Positions 11,312 through 22,197 of a stretch of DNA of 64,000 nucleotides are shown here, one piece after another (the stretch's first letter is position 1; each line of letters starts with the position of its first letter). The translations under genes were made by a program, and so were the position numbers. The DNA is from Emydura subglobosa (taxonomy: Eukaryota > Chordata > Testudines > Chelidae): contig ML679962.1 in assembly GCA_007922225.1 (NCBI GenBank), positions 35,385,563 through 35,449,562 of the forward strand, read 5' to 3'. Below the pieces are notes generated by a model. The model ran no database searches, was not told where the DNA came from, and saw only the letters and a list, made by a program, of their open reading frames with translations.

Positions 11312-12554
11312 CTTTATCTTTGTAATGGGCTGACCCATACACCCCAGATCCTCACACTTCTAATGTCTGGGGATTTCAGAAACTGTACCTAGATCCAAAT
11401 TTTGCACCTTGAGCCTATTTCTAATTCTAGACATTCACAATTAACCACACAGTATCCATAATTTGTATATATTATTTCATGGGAGGAAATGTACTTGATT
11501 TAAAAGCATATATATTATTGCCCCTTTAGCTTGAGTAGTTAGCCAATATTTGGGGCCATTCAGGCTGGTTTCTGTTAGGAGGAGAAACTGATTATATGAG
11601 CCAAGTATATTATTTGGTGCAATCCTGTTTATTTACATATAATGCACACAAAGTCCTGTTTCCCAGAACACAGTAGGAACAAACAGGAGGCAACTTTCTT
11701 GCCAATGATTTCTAAGCCTGTCTTTCTAGCCAGTCCTCTGCCACAAGGCGCTCTGTCTCTCTGCTTTGCCTCAGGGTCATTCTCACAGATGCTTCTCTTG
11801 CCATCAGGCTTTCTCCCTCTAATACACGAGCTTGCCCTAAAACTCCTAGCCTCTGCATTTGCAACTAGTGCTAGATAAACTACTCAGAGATAAACTCTTC
11901 CCAGGTTTTGCCAGGCAGCCCATTGCCTTGGGCTGTAGCCTCCTAGTATTTCCCAGTTATCACTACATAATGGGGCTTAACTGCTCTTTCCATTTAGCCT
12001 GAAAGAAAGATGGTTAACATTCCCATCAGCTTTAACAGGGTCTGTGATTGATGGCAGCCATTAACACCTCCAGCATAATAGCATTCATAATTCAAGATTT
12101 AATATATTCTACCAAAGTACAACAGGGATATATTCCAGACTGAAGAAACAACAAAGATTTCTTGTATGCTGTATAGTAAGTCCAGACACCCCACATGCTG
12201 AAGGATTTTATAGTGCTATAATATGCAGTGAATTCAAAAACATGGCATTTAAATATGGGCTATACTGTGCCATAAATTTTAAAGCAAAACTCCCCTTGAA
12301 ACCTATGGTACCATCTAAAATCTGATTGCACAATATGACCCTATTGTTTGCATTGGGTGGGAAAATAACTGCATGTGATATTTTGGAGGTCAGGCAAAGC
12401 TAACAAATGATGCTGTTCTTGAGATAGGCATCTCCAAATTCCCTGTCACCTTTGCTTTAGGAATGCAGTACTGTGGGTAGTGAGGCTGCTCTCAAGTATC
12501 TTATACCAGCTGAAATATGATTGATAACTGCTTACCCACTGGAACTCAGACATT

Positions 12555-13370
12555 ATTGGAGAGGCCAGTGAGCAGGAGGCAGTAGTCACAATTAACTATG
12601 CACCCCTCAACTCAGTCAGGCAATTCTGCTACCTGGGTAGCATACTTTCCAGCAACACCATGTTGGATGATGAGATCATTCAGCGCCTGGCAAAGGTCAG
12701 CTTGGCATTTGGCAGGCTCACCCACAGGCTCTGGAGAGAGCATGGAATCTGCCTCAGAACCAAGATAAAAACTTCACACCCCTACGGCTGCGAGACGCGG
12801 ACGTTCTACCGACCCCACATCGACAGCTGGACAGCTTCCACTTTCACTGCCGAAGATCTATCTGCAATATCAAGTGGCAGGACAGGATGCCCAACAGTGA
12901 AGTCCTTTAGTGGTGCCAAATCCCTGGCACTGAGAGTATGCTCATCAGAGCTCAGCTTTGCTGGGTTGGACTTGTGGTCTGCATGGAGGTTTCCCATATA
13001 CTGAAAGCAGTGTTCTACACGCAGCTGAGCACAAGAACTGGCTCTGAGGATCAACCCATCCTCAGCTACAAAGAAACCTTCAAGGCCAAACTCAAAAGCT
13101 TTTAAGATAGACATTAAAACCTGGGAACTCATTGCACTGGACAGACCTAGATGGAGAGGTCTGTGCCATGAGGCCATGTCCACTTTTGAGGTGTGGCGTG
13201 TGAGGTCTTCGCAGGAGAAGAAAGCATGTCATAAGGCCAACACCTCAAACCCTCCCCTCAACAATGATTACATTTGCAAGACATGCAACTGCATTTGCAA
13301 ATATCAGATTGGACTCGCTTCCCATTTGAGAAGCCATAAAAAACAAATAATCCCTGAACTAAAGTCAATA
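12555..13370 (+). mobile_element. Degenerate LINE, 3' part of the RT ORF with terminal zinc finger
   Basis: Frames in order give FCYLGSILSS (about 12630), LAKVSLAFGRLTHRLWREHG, YGCETRTFYRPHIDSW, then after several frameshifts WELIALDRP, and finally a frame with YICKTCNCICKYQIGLASHL followed by RSH. This is the thumb and C-terminal region of a non-LTR retrotransposon whose protein ends in a CxxC...HxxxxH finger. Multiple frameshifts and gaps show it is inactive. Confidence 0.8.
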
Positions 13371-15578
13371 CTAGCTGAATACTCATCCTTCGAAGGAACA
13401 GGAGTAGTCATCAGGTCTTATTTCATCTAGGTAAGCAAAAGACCTGGCTGCAAAGCATGTGGTTGGTTATGTCTGATGGTGACTTAAATGTCTGGGATAG
13501 AATGATTAATTTATTGTGCATGCAAAAAGGTACTGTAATACTTTTAGCATCTATATGATCTTCATTACTTTTATAGGAAGATTTGTGGACTGCACACAGT
13601 ATTCACAAATATTTACCTCAGGCAGACAACTCATGGGTGCAGTATTTTTTGCATGTTACATTTTGATACTTTTATAATAATTGCAATTGGTTATCGTTTA
13701 GAGATTTTTTTTTTTTAAATGTTACTAACAAATTCCCTTGTTTGTAAATGAACCATGCATCCTATCTGTGTGGTTGAAAGCCTACTACAGGATTTGTTAT
13801 TCTGTGTCAGCTTACAGATGTATTTGGAGAATGTGCGGTGTTAGGGAAAAAACATCCCTTTGATTACAAAGGGAACTGTGTGCATGCTCCTGAATAAATA
13901 TGGCATTCTGCAGCCATTCACTGAGAGCTAAGAGCTGCCTGCTATTACAGTTAGAAGCTATAGTGTATTTCCTTTAATATTTTTACCTTGAAGATTAGGT
14001 AAAATCATAGGCATAATTTGACTTCTATATTTGGTGGTGACAGCTCCTGTCAGACCAACAGGGCTGCATGTGGAGGGGCATATTCCACACCTGCCAGAGG
14101 CTTGCAGTTTGTGGGGGGGCAACGACCCCCGTCTCTCCTCCCCAAACTACTCCCATGCCCAAAATTGAAATTTAAAAACATATGTGGAATCATGGGACTT
14201 ATGTGTTTTGGAGAGAGAAAGAAAGCAAGATGTTTAGTCATACTTAAGAAGAAACACCTGGCCTTTCTCTTCCTGCTCTGCACCACCATTCAGGGTCTAA
14301 AAAAACGTGAAAGCCAGGTTGATACAGCACATGTATCAGATAGCGATTATAGCAAATGCTAATAATTTGGTCTGGCTATCCCAGCAATGCAGTGCACAGT
14401 TAAAAGAACAAATGTCATTTTCTTTGTGAGTCTGTCGTTCTGAATTCTCAAAATAAGCCCTACAGGCAGGAAAATCAGCCACAGATCTACTGAAGCTTGA
14501 TTTTTAAGTCTCTGCCACAATTTCAAGTCTAGTTGCTTACCATTTCTTTACTAATTTAAGGAGCTGGTTGGACAAACAACATAGCCCTGTTCTCTTACAA
14601 TACCCTTTCCTGTGCTACTGTGTGTTCTGAGGATTGGCTGAAGGGCTTGAATCTGATTTTAAGTGCATCTGTTTAAATCAGGAGTAACTCCAGTGTAACA
14701 CTGGTGCATGTCAGACCAGAATCAGGCTCTATATTTATCGTTCCTATGTGCATGTATGTGTGGGAGCAAGGAACTGGAAGAACTATTTGACTGAAGTTGT
14801 ACAAGCTTTTAGATAATGCCTCTAAAGTATTTTCAAGCTCTTGCTCAAATAACAATATATTGGGATTTAAATTCATACACAAGGGATCCATTTTCCATTG
14901 AAAGAAGGATAACTGTGTGAAGCAAGCTAACAAAAAGAAGCTTCTTTAAGCAAAATGAATAAACAAACACTGGAGTCATTTATCTACTTGCCATCTTTTT
15001 ATACTGGAATACAGGACCTTCACAGTTTTTCAGTATAAAATACTGGAGAGGGCCCCACTTTGTCCCTGCTGAGTTCAGCTGCTCGGGGGTAGAGGGCTCA
15101 TTTCATGAGAGGACAACGTAGAGTCTATGAGAGAGCAGCCTGTAAAATTAGGGTTTCTCAAAACCACATAAAAAGCCAGAAGGGAATTGCCAAAGCAGTG
15201 ACCACCAAGCCAAAACAGGAAGGAGGATTGTATGTTAAAGTAACAACTGTAATGCTGAGGCCTTTGCTTTAAATATATTTCTTATTAGGATATGCTTTAT
15301 TTGCCAAGGTGTTGTTTATATTGGTCTGAAATTAAATCAGTCATCTAAAAAACAGTAAAATACCACAAAACAGCTAGGATATGTCCAAGTACATCCTGGC
15401 CAAGATCTATATTTCATTCCCAAATTCCATTTCTATTGAATCCAATGGGGTTGGGCTAATTTAATGGAACAGATCAAATTCACCATGAGAGTAAGCAGAT
15501 TGCAAGTCCACTGAAAGTAATGGAGATGTACCCTGATGATATTACTAGTGAAGCGGGCCCTTTCTGAATGTAGTAGGT
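13371..15578. other. Intergenic, minor repeat traces
   Basis: About 14647-14734 looks like a short inverted-repeat element (GAATCTGATTTTA near the left end, ACCAGAATCAGGC at the right). No exon was recognised. The T-run near 13707 is a simple repeat. Confidence 0.45.
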
Positions 15579-16264
15579 GCCAGGGCTGTCAAACGATTAA
15601 AAAAATTAATCATGATATTTTAAAAAATAGTTGTGATTAATCACAGTTTTAATCGTACTGTTAAAGAATAATAGGATACCATTAATTTAAATATTTTTGT
15701 ATGTTAGGGGGAAGTGTGTGAAAAAGTGTGTGTGTTGGGAGAGTGTGTGAGAGAGTGTGTGTGTTGGGGGGAAATGTGTGACAGACAGTGTGTGCGTGTT
15801 GAAGGGAGTGAACATGTCAGCACACTGTCTCTTTAAGCAGAGCACTCACCCGCTTGAACACTTGTTCAGACAGTAGTAGCCACTGGCCTCTCCCACTCCT
15901 GACCCAGAAGCAGCAACACAGACAGGCTCCCTGTCCCTCCACCCCAGCTCAGTGGAGACCAGGTACACGGGTAGGCGGAGAAGGACACCCTGATATCAGC
16001 CCCATCTTCCCCGCTCTGCACAACGGACTGGAGGCAGGCTCCTAGTCCAAAGCAGCTTGGCCAGGGCAGCTCCATGGAGTGGGGGGAGGTGGGAGCAGCA
16101 GTGGAGCTGGGTGGTGGGAGGAAGGGCACCCCTGCCCTGGAGGCATGCAGCGGCACCCCCCTGAGCACAGCTCCTGGTGAGCAATTTTTAATGCTCATTA
16201 AAAGAAAATGCATTCATTTGTTTTGAGTTAATCGCATGCACTAACTGCAATTAATTGACAACAC
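15579..16264. mobile_element. 686-bp hAT-type element with perfect 8-bp target duplication
   Basis: The ends GCCAGGGCTGTCAAACGATT and AATTAATTGACAACAC are imperfect inverted repeats. Both flanks are TAGTAGGT (15571-15578 and 16265-16272). Inside the left end are AATTAATCATGAT and GTGATTAATCACAG; inside the right end are GAGTTAATCGCATGC and AACTGCAATTAATTGAC. The middle has GT-rich sequence (about 15712-15800) and a GC-rich part. No transposase frame was found; it is non-autonomous. The open frames in the GC-rich part have no domain. Confidence 0.88.
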
Positions 16265-16272
16265 TAGTAGGT

Positions 16273-18300
16273 ACCCATCTATGCCAATCCCATTCATTAT
16301 GTAGTTGTACAGCTGTAATAGGGTTACTCACACTAACACCATTTTACAATTCTGTTCAATACATTCTAAACAAAAACATCATCACTGAACAAGCTTATTA
16401 ACTGCCTCCTACAGTGCCCACTCCCTCCCAAATGTCTGCAAGAAAAGGTGGCCTCTACAGGTTTGCCTGGGCTTTGACAAACCAAGAGAGGGAACAAGTT
16501 GCAAAGTTGAGAGGACATCTCCCCAAATGCCCTGACTGCACCCCTCTCCCATTTATAGCAATGGGTTCCTGCCTGAGCAGCTGCATTGATCGCAACTGGA
16601 GTAATATGGCCTGGAGAGAGAGATGGTTACTCAGGTAGGCAATTTCCAAAACATTTAGGAGAGCTGAAACAAGGGTTAAAATAACTCCTGCCTTTGCAGA
16701 AATAGTTAATGTTCTTGTGAACAGATTATGATGCTCATTGAAAAGATAAATGACTTTCTCTTTGGCTGGAGTCCACCTTCGTTTTGGCATGGGAACTCCC
16801 AGGCACAAAGCTTCATAATGAATATATTGAAGCTGCACACAGAGAATAAAGATAATGCAACAAGGTTATCAAGCCCAGCACTGCCAAGAAGTCTGGGGAG
16901 AGCCAAGGGGAGCAGGTGGCAGTGTGAGGCAAAGAGCTTGCATGGATCTTGGCAAATAGGAGTTGTTCCTCACAAGCCCATTTCTGGAGTCTCTGTCAGA
17001 GGTTTCCGAGCCACCGACTTCAATGAACTCAGAAGTACATGGAAAAAAAAAAAAAAAGGCTCAAGCTCTGTGCTTTCCCCAGGCTCAGCTACATCTGGCC
17101 ATTAAGTTCTGTCTTTTTGCCACTTTTCCAATAGTAACAAGGCAGAGTTACATGGCAACTAGGAAATCTCTTTAACTGCACCCATTGCAGATACAAAAAT
17201 ATGCATTTGTGCTTGTAAACAGGCATTGATTTGCACAATTACCTGTTCTTGTTCAACTTAGGAGGCTCCTTTGGAACCTGGCCCTTAAAATGAAGCTATC
17301 TTTGAGTTATTCACAGGAGGAAAAAAGTCTGAACAAGGTTTAATGATTAAGAAACATTATTTTCATGCTTAAGTAACTGAAAAATTACTTTGCATTCTCA
17401 AAATTCCCATCAGTTCCCACTTCTGTGCTGAGAACAAGCATTTTCAACCCATTAGGCAGAACTGAGGAAAGTTAGAAGCTAATGAAAACAGTCTCTTCAA
17501 ATGAAAATGCCCTCTCAATCAGAGCCATAGCATTACTAGTGTAACCCTATAACTCTGCATAATGGTATCTTATCACAATCCCAGGTGAAGCAATATAACA
17601 TTCATAAAATGCCAGTGCTGGACTATATTATCTCATCAGCACATGATGATAAGATTAAAATATCTGGAATTAAGGTTGATAATGATTACCATATCACAGT
17701 TTACATTGTCAAACGCTTATCAGTTGATGCTACTGACACGCTATCACATCAAAATGATGGATAATTTAGCAATGATTAAAAAAGAATAGTAAAACTGCAT
17801 CACAGCGCAATCAGAAATGCCAGAATGATCTTGACAATGGAAAGTGGGCATTCAAATGTAGAATTTGCATAGTCGTTCTGGGTGATGAGATTTGCACCCT
17901 CAGACAAGTAAGTATCCTCACCTTAATCATTTACCTGAGGAATGAACTGCTCCAAATCCCAGCAACAGACACGGGGAGACATTTTTCAAAAAACTGGCCA
18001 CCGAAACTACAAATAAATCCCCCTGCGATTCGTGTCCTCTATTTAGGTTACTTAGCTTGTAAACTCTTTCGGAAGGCATAGCTGGAGATTTTTGTCTCGA
18101 GCTATTTGAATCTGCTAGGCAGAATAATCAGGTGAAAAGGGTTGCAGAAAAGCCTCAGAAGGGGTTTCAAATTACAACAAAAATAACAGTAATTAATTAG
18201 ATAAAAAGAGAGTGATGTCAGTATCTGGACATTCTATGGCATTTAGAATAATGAGTAGTTTTAGGAATAGGATTCTTAGATAAGGATTAATAATAAGAAA
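16273..18300. other. Intergenic; possible GATA-rich noncoding segment
   Basis: No coding exon was recognised. A run of fifteen As is at 17043-17057. Bases 17560-17765 hold several GATA-type hexamers on both strands (CTTATC near 17569 and 17717, GATAAG near 17649, and others). See the findings. Confidence 0.45.
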
Positions 18301-18442
18301 GATCCAGCAAGTGACAGTTGGGAAGGGCAGTTGGAAGGGGGATTCCCTCCTCCTCACTCCTAGCCCCTCCCCTATCCATTTTGACGTTCTCACTCCTAAC
18401 GTAACCCCCCCCTTTCCCTGGCACATAACTCCATGCACCATC

Positions 18443-18651
18443 CTTCTCATTAGCATAGAAGGTATGGCTAAGTAGCATAAAGATTAGGCTAATTAGCATA
18501 GAAGCCCAGGCTCATTAGCATATTAAGTAATTGATTGGCTTAGAGTATTTTTACATCAGAACCTAATTAACATGGCAGGCACGGCCTAATTAGCATATTA
18601 GGTGGGCTTCAAGCTGATTGGCTGAGCTTGGATGACCAAACTGTATATAAA
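18443..18651 (+). promoter_or_regulatory. Compact TATA promoter with octamer-like repeats
   Basis: TTAGCATA occurs exactly at 18450, 18493, 18515 and 18590, with a variant at 18473; the reverse strand reads ATGCTAA, an octamer-like core. Two ATTGG boxes and TATATAAAG complete the arrangement, with a start expected about 25-30 bases after the TATA box, near 18675. Confidence 0.55.
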
Positions 18652-18856
18652 GCCCACAGTTAGCAGGCTAAGCTTTCTAGAGAGCTGAGATCACCTGAGG
18701 AGTAGAGAGCTGACCACCTAAAGAAGAAGAAGAGCTGAATCACTTGGAAGAAAAGAGCTGGAAAGAACCTGCGGCAAAGAAAGTAACTCTGTGACAAGAC
18801 CTTCAGGATGTCCCAAAAACATCTGAACAGCGGTGAGCATCACTGAAGCAAAGATG

Positions 18857-19205
18857 CGCCTTAGGCTTTAGGCAACTGGGCTAACTGAGTCCCCGCTCTG
18901 TGTCTAAACCAAGGTAATCCTTCTGTTAGGAAGCCACACAGGTACCTCTAGCCTTACAAGACAACCGGGCTAACTGAGTCCCCGCTCTGTGTCTGTGCCT
19001 AAAGTGATCCTTGTGTCGGAGTGCTGCATAGGTGCCTCTGAGCTTACAGGCAAACAGGCTAACTGAGTCCCGGCTCTGTGTCTGAGCCTAAGATAATCCT
19101 GCACAGATGCCTTTAGGTTTACAGCCAACCAGGCTAACTGAGTCACTGCTCTGTGTCTAAGCCTAAGGTAACTGTCTTAGCAATCTTTGGACTGAACAGA
19201 AGGAC
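18857..19205 (+). repeat. Four-copy tandem repeat, period 89, 89 and 75 bases
   Basis: The core GGCTAACTGAGTCCCCGCTC begins at 18879, 18968, 19057 and 19132. The copies share the following CTGTGTCT and a downstream CCTAAG-TAATCC-type segment. The last interval is 14 bases shorter than the others. Copies differ by scattered substitutions, so the array is not recent. Confidence 0.85.
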
Positions 19206-19799
19206 CTTCCGTGATGAACAGAGGGATGTTTTACAGGTTGTGTAAGTAAAGGCCACCTGTGTCTGCATGTCAATAAAGTTGGATGTTTGTGGTCTGAGTG
19301 AGATTCTCCCTCTCTACCCATCCAGCAACCACCTAGCTAAGATTTGCTGGATGATAGATTAAGGATTTCTAATAATAATATACATATAGAGTGTTATTAA
19401 TTAATGTATTGTTAGATTAATAGTGTTAAGTATTATAGTGTTGTTATAGTTTTTCTTATACCATATATGTTCTAGTAGTCTAAGTACTATTTTCTGTACC
19501 GTATATCTTCTAATAGCTGTATTCTGATATATATTATTATATGGTTACAAGTCATACTTGATTTCTCTCTCTTTCTATTTAATGTAACCATTCATTTCTA
19601 AATAAACTTGGTATCTATTTTCGAAGTATCACAGCTCGTGTGTTCTATCTTGTTCGGAGGGCTGTATCCGTGTCCTTTCAAGAGGATTGTCTCCCTGGAA
19701 AGTCCAATAGAGCGAACCACCACACCAGCAGGTTTCAGGGGTAACACCTTATTCTAAATTCTCTCAGTAATAACAAATTGGCTTCCCTAAAATCTTCTG

Positions 19800-19925
19800 G
19801 GAACAAAGGGACCATCTTTTTGTTCTGTGTATGTATAGTGTCCAGCACAAGGGATCCTGGTCCATGACTGGGGCTCCTGGGCACTATGAAAATGCAAATA
19901 ATAATAAATAACAACAGAAATTTGC
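19800..19925 (+). mobile_element. Old LINE/SINE 3' tail
   Basis: TTGTTCTGTGTATGTATAG, TCCAGCACAAGGGATCCTGG and GGGGCTCCTGGGCACTATG followed by AATAATAATAAA match a widespread amniote repeat tail of MIR, L2 or L3 type. The related ends at 45490-45565 and 32530-32620 are further copies. Confidence 0.55.
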
Positions 19926-20882
19926 AATTCAATATAAATAGGAATTTGATGGGGGCACTTATGCATAAAATTTCCAGTTTGCATGCACAGATGCTGGATT
20001 TACATATGAAGTTTAGCAGCCAGTTTTGCAAATTTGGCTTTGTCACCTTAATTACTGTTGTTATTTTTAGCCCCAACAATTTGCTCTGTGTACAAGACAC
20101 ACACACAAAATTGCAATCCCTGCTTCAAAGAGCTTAGTCTAAAAGAAGATACACAGAAGACAGCATGCACTGGGAAAAGCACACATGTGGATGCAGACTT
20201 TTGTCCTCACCCTCCGCTCCCACTTATTATTACATATTCTAAACACCAAAATATCTTTGGGAATTCAGTAATGTTCTGTTCTCTCACACTGTTAAATTGC
20301 CTATTTTATTTAAAGGAAAACAAATACTAGATGGCACTATAAAATCAAGAGGAAACACATGAGACAAAGAAAACAGATGAGTGTAATTTTACATACACAG
20401 ACAATAAGAGACGGAAAGCAACAATAACAAAGAAAAACAACAAAAAGGCAAATCTGTAGTCAGAATCCCTAAGCTAAAATGGAACCTATTTGTACAATAG
20501 TTCTAAGCTTTCTATTTGCACCTCTGAAATGCTGCATGATTTAATTACTGCTTCCTCTCAACTCCTCCAATTTATGGCTTAACCAGTAGCTCTCAAGCAG
20601 GCAAACCTCCCACTGATTTCAAGCCTTATTGATTTCAGAGGTAGATTTCTTGCACCAGAATTTCAGAACCTACCATTTAATGAGGGCCATGCTATAATAC
20701 AATTCTTACATTCTTCCCAATTAGTAACAACCCACATGCAAGTTGTGCAAAAATTATACCATCAGAGAAATAAATATGCAAGGAGGCAGCAAAACAACAA
20801 ACAAGTGACAAAGAATCCTGACTACTGTACCATGGTGATATTGTAAGGGAACTAAGCTAATTCTATTAAGCCAAGTTACTGA

Positions 20883-21126
20883 GGTCAGGTCTACACTACA
20901 GACCTATATTGATATAATTATGTACTCTGGCATGTGTAAAACCACCCGTGTAGACAGTGCTATGTTGCCAGGAGAGCTTATCCCGTTGTCTCTCAGGGAG
21001 GTGGATTAACTACACTGATGGGAGAAGATCTTCCATTGGCATAGGTGTGTCTTCATTAAGTGCTACAGAGGCACAGCTACACTGATGCAGCTGTGCCAAT
21101 GCAGCGTTTTAAGTGTAGACCTGCCC
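20883..21126. mobile_element. Terminal-inverted-repeat element, GGTCAGGTCTACACT ends
   Basis: The left end GGTCAGGTCTACACTACAG and right end AAGTGTAGACCTGCCC are inverted repeats, flanked by TGA on both sides (20880-20882 and 21127-21129). There is no coding capacity. The ends resemble the TAA-flanked group in this window. Confidence 0.7.
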
Positions 21127-21299
21127 TGAGTAAACTTCCCCAGAACAGCTTCACTTCCTCACTCATACTCTTCATTTGGAACTGTGAACAAACAGCAGTG
21201 CTAAACATATGGGACTAGATTGTACAACCCTTACACCTGTTGGTGTGCACTTACTCACATGTGTAGTCACATTGAGGTCAATGGAGCTGTGGTACTGTA

Positions 21300-22197
21300 A
21301 TGTACATTGGTAAAGTAATACACATTGGAAAACATAATCCCAACTATACATATAAAATGATGGGGTCTAAATTAGCTGTTACCACTCAAGAAAGAGATCT
21401 TGGAGTCATTGTGGATAGTTCTTTGAAAACATCCACTCAATGTGCAGCGGCAGTCAAAAAAGCTAACAGAATGTTGGGAATTGTTAGGAAAAGGATAGAT
21501 AATAAGGCAGAAAATATCATATTGCCTCTTTATAAATCCATGGTACGCCGACATCTTGAATACTGAATGCAGATCTGGTCACTCCATCTCAAAAAAGATA
21601 TAGTGGAATTGGAAAAGGTATAGAAAAGGACAACTAAAATGGTTAGGGGGATGGAAAAGCTTCTATATGAGGAGAGATTAATAAGACTGGGACTTTTCAT
21701 CTTGGAAAAGAGACGACTAAAGGGAGATATGATAGAGGTCTATAAAATCACGACTGGTGGGGAGAAAGTAAATAAGGAAGTGTTATTTACTCTTTATCAT
21801 AACTCAAAAACTAGCGGTCACCCAATGAAATTAATAGGCAGCAGGTTTAAAACAAACAAAAGGAAGCATTTCTTCACACAACACCTGGTTGACCTGTGTA
21901 ATTCCTTGCCAGAGGATGCTGTGAAGGCCAAGACTATAACGGGGGTCCAAAAAACAACTAGATAAGTTCATGGAGGATAGGTCCATCAATGGCTATTAAT
22001 CAGGATAGGCAGGGCTTGCTGTTTGCCAGAGGCTGGAAATGGACCAACGGGATGGATCACTTGATGATTACCTGTTCTACTCATTCTCTCTGAAGTACCT
22101 GGCATTGGCCACTGTCAGAAGACAGGATACTGGGCTTGGACCAGAGACATGGACCATTGATCTGACCCAGTATGGCCGTTCCTATGTTCTTATGTTC
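21300..22197 (+). mobile_element. CR1 LINE, 3' end
   Basis: The frame at 21300 gives ERDLGVIVDSSLKTSTQCAA then VKKANRMLGIVRKRIDNKA and LYKSMVRRHLEY. After a stop comes LEKRRLKGDMIEVYKIT, then KRKHFFTQHLVDLCNSLPED. The 3' UTR has AGGATAGGTCCATCAATGGC and ends GACCCAGTATGGCCGTTCC, TATGTTCTTATGTTCT. These are the RT C-terminal and tail signatures of CR1. The stop after LEY and lost frame show it is inactive. Confidence 0.9.

Larger units (their letters stand above)
18310..19725 (+). mobile_element. Promoter-bearing LTR-like block (probable endogenous retroviral solo LTR)
   Basis: The block has repeated TTAGCATA motifs, two inverted CCAAT boxes (GATTGG near 18532 and 18615), TATATAA at 18644-18650, a donor-like site (GCGGTGAGC near 18834), a four-copy tandem repeat, AATAAA near 19268, and a second AATAAA near 19600. 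This order of U3-like promoter, transcribed leader and polyadenylation signal fits an LTR. I found no coding remnants. Ends are unresolved: TGACAG at 18312 and CCACA ending at 19724 with CCAGCA nearby on both sides is only a weak suggestion. It could also be a non-retroviral promoter. Confidence 0.5.

Noticed and set aside
15854..16213. Pro/Ser-rich frames on both strands
   Set aside because: They lie in the GC-rich interior of the hAT element at 15579-16264 and have no domain.
18304..19730. CCAGCA repeat as a target duplication for the LTR-like block
   Set aside because: The left copy is two bases away from the proposed TG end and a six-base match is expected by chance over this distance; I left the ends open.
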